DNA of 26,919 bases from CAMYLR01 sp039590215 (GTDB lineage Bacteria; Gemmatimonadota; Gemmatimonadetes; JACCXV01; JAHWKZ01). This document shows, one piece after another, positions 23,310-26,919 of the stretch (position 1 is the stretch's first letter; every line of letters begins with the position of its first letter). The position numbers were made by a program, and so were the translations under genes. Under the pieces are notes generated by a model. The model made no database searches. It was not told the DNA's origin and saw only the letters and a program-made list of their open reading frames with translations. The stretch lies in the NCBI GenBank assembly GCA_039590215.1, contig JBDHFX010000024.1, positions 1 through 26,919 on the forward strand, read 5' to 3'.

Positions 23310-23964
23310 GCTGTGGCGATACGCGGCCAACCATCGTCAAGAGATTGCCGGTCTGACGCTGGAACACCTACTGCTGGTGGCGGTCTCCGTTGGTGGAGCC
23401 ATTCTCATCGGCGTGCCGCTGGGAATCTGGGCCACGCGGAGCCGTCGTGCAGAGCGCCCGGTGATGGGGCTTGCCAACGTCGTCCAAACGATTCCCAGTC
23501 TCGCGATGTTCGGTTTTCTGATCCCGCTTCCACTTTTTGGCGGCGTGGGCGCAAGTACCGCCATCGTGGCGCTCACCCTGTATGCGATCTTGCCGATCGT
23601 CCGTAACACTTACGCTGGGATTCGGGGAACAGACCCGGCTCTGCGTGAAGCGGCCAGGGGAATGGGAATGACCGATCGACAGCTCTTGACCCGGGTCGAG
23701 CTGCCGCTGTCCGCGGGTGTCATCTTGGCCGGCGTTCGGGTCGCGACCGTCACCTCGGTAGGGATTGCCACGATCGCTGCCGCGATTGGAGCCGGCGGGC
23801 TTGGCGTCTACATCTTTCAGGGGTTAGCGATGGTAAACGATACGGTGATCCTGGCTGGAGCGCTGCCGGCAGCTTTGCTGGCGTTGCTGGCTGATGGGTT
23901 GCTGAGCGCCATGGAAAAGAGGTTCACTGTAGCGCCAACCGAAACCGAGGATCGCGATCGTTGA
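23302..23964 (+). CDS. OpuC/ProW-type ABC transporter permease
   Basis: Inner-membrane permease of the same importer, about 220 residues with five or six hydrophobic segments ('LLLVAVSVGGAILIGVPLGIW', 'NVVQTIPSLAMFGFLIPLPL', 'AGALPAALLALLADGLL'). The EAA-loop 'EAARGMGMTDRQLLTRVELPL' contacts the ATPase. 'IPSLAMFGFL' and 'GLGVYIFQGLAM' are characteristic of OpuCB/OsmW permeases. Start: ATG 23302 gives an 8-base ATGCTTGA overlap with the ATPase stop and has AGGCGG upstream; a GTG at 23296 would add two residues. In the known ergothioneine importer EgtU the permease is fused to the binding protein; here they are separate genes with a 4-base overlap. Confidence 0.9.
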   Translation: MLELWRYAANHRQEIAGLTLEHLLLVAVSVGGAILIGVPLGIWATRSRRAERPVMGLANVVQTIPSLAMFGFLIPLPLFGGVGASTAIVALTLYAILPIVRNTYAGIRGTDPALREAARGMGMTDRQLLTRVELPLSAGVILAGVRVATVTSVGIATIAAAIGAGGLGVYIFQGLAMVNDTVILAGALPAALLALLADGLLSAMEKRFTVAPTETEDRDR

Positions 23965-24854
23965 GTGAGCGTGTGGGGCAGGCCATCTTGGCGTTATGGA
24001 CGACAGCAATGCTCAGCGGCTGCACGCCCGACGATGCGATTGTCGTCGGCTCGAAGAACTTCACTGAACAGAACATCCTGGGCGAGATCGTGGCGCAGGA
24101 GTTGGAGGCGCGTGGCGTTCCGGTAGAGCGTCGGTTTCATTTGGGCGGCACATTTGTCTGTCACCACGCTCTTATGAACGGTGAGATCGACGTCTACGCG
24201 GAGTACACCGGAACCGCGCTGACGGCGATTCTCGAACTTCCGGTCGATAGTGACGCCGAGCGCGTGTATCAGACAGTCCGCAGTGCCTATCAGGAGCGGT
24301 GGAATCTTGAGTGGGCAAGCCCGCTGGGGTTCGAGAACACGTTCGCGCTTGTTGTTCGCCGCGCCGATGCTGAGGCACACGGTTTGGTGTCGATCGCGGA
24401 TCTCGCTCCTCGGGGGGCTGATCTGGTCGCCGGCTTTGGGCCTGAGTTCATGGCTCGTCCCGACGGGTATCCTGGTCTCCAAGACATGTATGGGTTGGAG
24501 TTTGGCTCGATCCGGCAGCTCGATCTAGGGCTTATGTATCGGGCCCTTGCCGACCATCAGATCGACGTTGCGGTCGCCAACTCGACAGATGGGCAGATCG
24601 CCGGTTTGGACCTGCTCGTGCTCGAGGACGACCGCGATTACTTCCCGCCATATCAAGCTGCAGCCGTATCGCGGGAGGTGGCGCTTGAAAGGGAACCTCG
24701 TCTTGCGGAGGTTCTCACCGATCTCGCGGGTGCCATTAGCCCGGAGACGATGCGTAATCTCAACTACGAAGTCGACGTCGAGGGCCGCGACGTGTCCGAG
24801 GTTGTGCGGTCATGGCGGGATCGGCGGGCTGGCATGCATCGTCGTCAGCCGTAA
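23961..24854 (+). CDS. OpuC/ProX-type substrate-binding lipoprotein
   Basis: Extracytoplasmic binding protein of the importer, 297 residues. The N-terminus is a lipoprotein signal (hydrophobic 'AILALWTTAMLSGC', lipobox LSGC, acylated Cys at 21). The mature part is an OpuAC/OsmF-like two-lobed fold: 'IVVGSKNFTEQNILGEIVAQ', 'LGGTFVCHHALMNGEIDVYAEYTGTAL', 'FENTFALVVRRADA', 'LGLMYRALADHQIDVAVANSTDGQI' and 'DYFPPYQAAAVSREVA'. The conserved 'SKNFTEQ' and 'YAEYTGTAL' segments line the ligand site in this family, which binds trimethylammonium compounds through aromatic cages. The TTG start overlaps the permease stop as TTGA; a GTG at 23973 is an alternative. Ergothioneine, hercynine or betaine are candidates; sequence alone does not decide. 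Confidence 0.88.
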   Translation: MSERVGQAILALWTTAMLSGCTPDDAIVVGSKNFTEQNILGEIVAQELEARGVPVERRFHLGGTFVCHHALMNGEIDVYAEYTGTALTAILELPVDSDAERVYQTVRSAYQERWNLEWASPLGFENTFALVVRRADAEAHGLVSIADLAPRGADLVAGFGPEFMARPDGYPGLQDMYGLEFGSIRQLDLGLMYRALADHQIDVAVANSTDGQIAGLDLLVLEDDRDYFPPYQAAAVSREVALEREPRLAEVLTDLAGAISPETMRNLNYEVDVEGRDVSEVVRSWRDRRAGMHRRQP

Positions 24855-24867
24855 ATTGGAACAACGA

Positions 24868-25260
24868 ATGCGCGCACAGCTTCTGCACACGATGCTTCGG
24901 GTCACCGATCTCGAACGGTCCGTCGAGTTTTACACCACGGTCCTCGGCCTCACAGAGCAACGCCGTAAGGTGCTCGAAAAGGCGGACGCGACGCTAGTCT
25001 TCCTGGTCGATGAACAGGGCCAGCATGCGATCGAGTTGACCCACAATCACGATGGCCGGAGCTACGAGTTGGGAAACCAGTTCGGGCATCTGGCTTTTGG
25101 CGTCGCTGACCTCGATTCTGCCCGCGAGTCGCTTCAGGGTTTCGGGTTGAGTTTCGACCGCGGGCCGTACCTGGTCAGCGAAGATGGCCCGCGGATCGCC
25201 TTCATCCGCGATCCGGATGGGGTCGAGCTGGAGTTGATCGAAGTCGGGTCACCCTCCTAG
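24868..25260 (+). CDS. gloA: Glyoxalase I (lactoylglutathione lyase)
   Basis: Converts the hemithioacetal of methylglyoxal and a thiol to the lactoyl thioester. The 130-residue vicinal-oxygen-chelate protein keeps all four metal ligands at or near E. coli GloA numbering: His7 ('LLHTMLRV'), Glu56 ('AIELTHN'), His74 ('FGHLAFGV') and Glu122 ('ELELIE'). I place the start at ATG 24868, 13 bases after the binding-protein stop, because the frame upstream is out-of-frame reading of that gene. The ribosome site is weak (GGA), so translational coupling is likely. Its place at the end of the transporter operon hints at a shared role in thiol/electrophile protection, though glyoxalases are often moved around freely. 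The thiol cofactor used here is unknown. Confidence 0.9.
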   Translation: MRAQLLHTMLRVTDLERSVEFYTTVLGLTEQRRKVLEKADATLVFLVDEQGQHAIELTHNHDGRSYELGNQFGHLAFGVADLDSARESLQGFGLSFDRGPYLVSEDGPRIAFIRDPDGVELELIEVGSPS

Positions 25261-25546
25261 ACACTGTTTCGCATGACGGATTCGGTTCTCACCCCCTGGG
25301 AGCCGGTGAACCTGCCGACCCAGATATGGAAGCTTCTTGCACACTTATGGAAAGAAAATACACATAAATGTAAAAGACTTGTACCAAACTGAAAAACACT
25401 ACCATAACTCTTGATCGTCTTGCATGGTTCGGGTAAAGTGAAACACCCCCCGAAGAAGACCCTTTCCAGTCGTTGACAGAGACTGATCTAGGGAGAACCG
25501 GTTAGTTCAACCCGTCGCTTGAGAAACATTGGAGGGAGTGCTGACA
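25261..25546 (+). promoter_or_regulatory. AT-rich intergenic region upstream of the glycosyltransferase gene
   Basis: A 286-base gap with no convincing gene. From about 25320 to 25440 it is visibly AT-rich, unlike the rest of the window. It holds a bulged inverted repeat at 25284-25312 (GGTTC..ACC / GGTGAACC) with no T tract, direct repeats TATGGAA at 25325 and 25346, an inverted repeat CAGTC/GACTG at 25467-25485 around TTGACA, and the palindrome AACCGGTT at 25496-25503. It is the likely control region of the downstream polysaccharide-type genes. Confidence 0.5.
25411..25439 (+). promoter_or_regulatory. Candidate sigma-70-type promoter for the glycosyltransferase gene
   Basis: TTGATC at 25411-25416 and TAAAGT at 25434-25439, 17 bases apart, each match four of six consensus positions. 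This would give an RNA leader of roughly 100 bases. A better -35 (TTGACA, 25473-25478) has no -10 at a suitable distance. Confidence 0.35.
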
Positions 25547-26302
25547 ATGCTCTCTGTCGTATTGCCGGCCTACAACGAGGCCGCTTGCCTGGGTGAACTG
25601 CTGGAACGAATCAGCCGCGTCGTTGCTGAAGCTGTAAAGGAATACGAAATCGTGGTTGTAGATGACGGGTCTACCGACGAAACACTCGCGGTAGCCGAGG
25701 CGGCGGCGAAGCGCCTTCCGGTCCGTCTCGTTCGGCATCCGCGAAACCTTGGGTATGGTCGCGCCCTGCGGTCGGGATTCGAGGCCGCACTCGAACGGGG
25801 TGACATCGTGGTGACTTTGGATGCCGATGATTCGCACGGGCCAGAATTGATCCTCTCAATGGTCGAGCGTCTGAACGAGGGGAACGACCTCGTTATTGCT
25901 TCACGTTTTGCCAGTGGCGGTCGTGAGGTAGGGGTGCCACGATTTCGGCGTTTGCTGAGTCGATCTGCCGCACTCGTAGGACGCGTGGCGTTCCGGATTC
26001 CAGGGGTGCGCGACTACACATCGGGCTACCGAGCTTATCGATCCTCATTGCTTGCTCGGCTGGTTCAACCGGCTGAGGGACCAGGTCTCCCGGGCGAAAC
26101 CGGGTTTGCTGCGGGGCTTGAGCTCCTGCTGGGCGCGGCCGCACTACGAGCCCCAATCGCTGAGGTCCCACTCGTGCTCAGGTACGATCGCAAGCAGAGC
26201 GAGAGCCGTCTTCAATTGAGGCGGGCTCTTCCGCGCTACTTCAGCCTGATGTTGAGGCACGCAGTGCAGACGCCGCCCGCGCACACGGGCACAGACGCGT
26301 AA
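25547..26302 (+). CDS. Family 2 glycosyltransferase (polyprenyl-phosphate mannose/glucose synthase-like)
   Basis: GT-A fold transferase of 251 residues. Features: 'LSVVLPAYNEAACLGELLERI', the nucleotide-binding 'VVVDDGSTDETL' (DDG at 39-41), 'NLGYGRALRSGFEAAL', and DAD at 92-94 in 'LDADDSHGPELI' (the DxD metal site). 'VIASRFASGG' and 'RDYTSGYRAYRSSLL' follow; 'SGYRAYR' resembles the dolichol/polyprenyl-phosphate mannose synthase pattern. There is no C-terminal membrane domain, so it is likely a soluble or peripheral DPM1-like enzyme. Start: ATG 25547 with GGAGGGAG eight bases upstream; a TTG at 25529 is in frame but less likely. The next gene begins three bases after its stop. The pair probably opens a surface-glycan or glycolipid cluster running off the window. 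Confidence 0.88.
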   Translation: MLSVVLPAYNEAACLGELLERISRVVAEAVKEYEIVVVDDGSTDETLAVAEAAAKRLPVRLVRHPRNLGYGRALRSGFEAALERGDIVVTLDADDSHGPELILSMVERLNEGNDLVIASRFASGGREVGVPRFRRLLSRSAALVGRVAFRIPGVRDYTSGYRAYRSSLLARLVQPAEGPGLPGETGFAAGLELLLGAAALRAPIAEVPLVLRYDRKQSESRLQLRRALPRYFSLMLRHAVQTPPAHTGTDA

Positions 26303-26304
26303 CG

Positions 26305-26919
26305 ATGTCAGAGTTGGAGTTAGGCGATGTTCTCGTGATCGGCGGGGGGATCGCTGGGCTCGCCTCGGCTCACGCGCTGCTCCGCGCGGGGGCAAAGGTC
26401 ACGGTGCTTGAAGCCACGGCATCCTTTGGTGGCCTCGGGACGACATTTCGGCATCGTGAGCACGATTTGGATTGTTTTTATCACGTCGTCTTGCCCACCG
26501 ATGAGCACCTGATTCGATTGTGTTCGGAGCTCGGCCTTCAGGACCGGTTGTACTGGAGAGAGGCATCGCTCGGGTTCATGTATCGACGTCGCCTGTACGC
26601 GCTGGGCGGTCCAGGTGATCTGCTGCGTTTTGGTGCGGTACCATTGTGGGACAGGCTGCGACTTGGGCTCACCGCCGTGTACGCCGCTCACTTCGCCCGA
26701 TCAAAAGGGCTCGACGGGATCACCGCCGAGACGTGGCTAGCTCGGCTATCGGGAAAGCGGGCGTTCGGCCGTCTGTGGAGACCTCTCCTGGAGGCGAAAT
26801 TCGGCACCGCCTACAGCCAAATCCCCGCCCTCTGGTACTGGGCGAGCTTTAGGCGCGAGAAGGGAACAGGTCCCGAGGTCAAGGGCTATCCGCGGTTCGG
26901 CTACCATGGACTGACAGAC
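26305..26919 (+). CDS. FAD-dependent oxidoreductase (amine oxidase/UDP-galactopyranose mutase-like), 3' truncated
   Basis: An open frame of 205 codons that runs off the window end. The N-terminus has the dinucleotide-binding motif 'VLVIGGGIAGLASAHALLRAG' without its last residue read as FAD-binding GGGIAGL at 13-19, a following acidic strand end 'VTVLEA', and 'FGGLGTTF', typical of the NAD(P)-binding Rossmann-like amine-oxidase group. 'DCFYHVVLPTDEHLIRLCSE' and 'RLWRPLLEAKFG' recall the protoporphyrinogen-oxidase-like/carotenoid-desaturase-like proteins often found beside GT2 genes. The ATG at 26305 is three bases after the glycosyltransferase stop. Substrate cannot be told from this fragment; a sugar-nucleotide or lipid-linked role is a guess from its neighbour. 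Confidence 0.82.
   Translation, partial: MSELELGDVLVIGGGIAGLASAHALLRAGAKVTVLEATASFGGLGTTFRHREHDLDCFYHVVLPTDEHLIRLCSELGLQDRLYWREASLGFMYRRRLYALGGPGDLLRFGAVPLWDRLRLGLTAVYAAHFARSKGLDGITAETWLARLSGKRAFGRLWRPLLEAKFGTAYSQIPALWYWASFRREKGTGPEVKGYPRFGYHGLTD

Noticed and set aside
25273..25392. Possible 39-codon ORF in the intergenic region
   Set aside because: No ribosome site, and the second half runs through the AT-rich island with unusual codons. It resembles chance reading or at most a gene remnant.
25473..25508. Promoter with -35 TTGACA at 25473
   Set aside because: The -35 is perfect, but no -10-like hexamer occurs 16-18 bases downstream; TTAGTT at 25502 is too far.
1..26919. CRISPR arrays, insertion sequences, rRNA genes
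   Set aside because: No regularly spaced repeats, transposase-like proteins or rRNA sequences were recognised on either strand by reading.

Overview
The window looks like a chromosome segment of a GC-rich, Gram-negative-type (diderm) bacterium. It carries outer-membrane assembly (bamA, a Skp/OmpH chaperone), lipoprotein export (lolC/E, lolD) and lipid A genes (lpxD, lpxC-fabZ, lpxA, lpxK), together with the mcsA-mcsB-clpC set best known from Gram-positives. That mixture, the lpxC-fabZ fusion and the tight gene overlaps would fit Gemmatimonadota or a related phylum. This placement is a guess from gene content, not a phylogenetic result.

Layout. Positions 1-1091: tail of a LolC/E permease and the LolD ATPase. 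1184-5285: protein quality control (McsA zinc-binding activator, McsB arginine kinase, ClpC unfoldase). 5282-8270: BamA and Skp. 8301-13459: lipid A biosynthesis with a 44-residue membrane ORF and a DUF374 acyltransferase-like gene, running into nadB (13456-15051) and rlmH. 15623-16660: a free-standing ArnA-dehydrogenase-like sugar-nucleotide enzyme. 16713-16849: tRNA-Ala(CGC) and a strong terminator. 16884-19257: an alkyltransferase-like (ATL) DNA-damage protein and thrS. 19254-22562, minus strand: one 1102-codon gene fusing EgtD-type methyltransferase, EgtB-type sulfoxide synthase and an enolase-superfamily-like domain. 22587-24854, divergent: an OpuC/ProU-type ABC transporter (ATPase, permease, lipoprotein binding protein), followed by glyoxalase I. 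25261-25546: an unusually AT-rich intergenic region. 25547 to the end: a family 2 glycosyltransferase and a truncated FAD oxidoreductase.

From mcsA to nadB almost every junction is a 4- or 8-base start/stop overlap or a gap of a few tens of bases, so this stretch probably forms one or a few envelope/proteostasis transcripts. TTG and GTG starts are common.

Two things stand out. First, the ergothioneine locus is a three-domain fusion. The EgtB part ends where the conserved C-terminal segment should begin, and an enolase-like protein follows in frame. Only 24 bp away, a quaternary-amine-type ABC transporter runs divergently, so synthesis and transport may be paired. Second, mcsB is broken near its 3' end. 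The missing C-terminal tail, including a motif like the phosphoarginine-binding RDxxRA, sits in the +1 frame and ends in an 8-base overlap with clpC.
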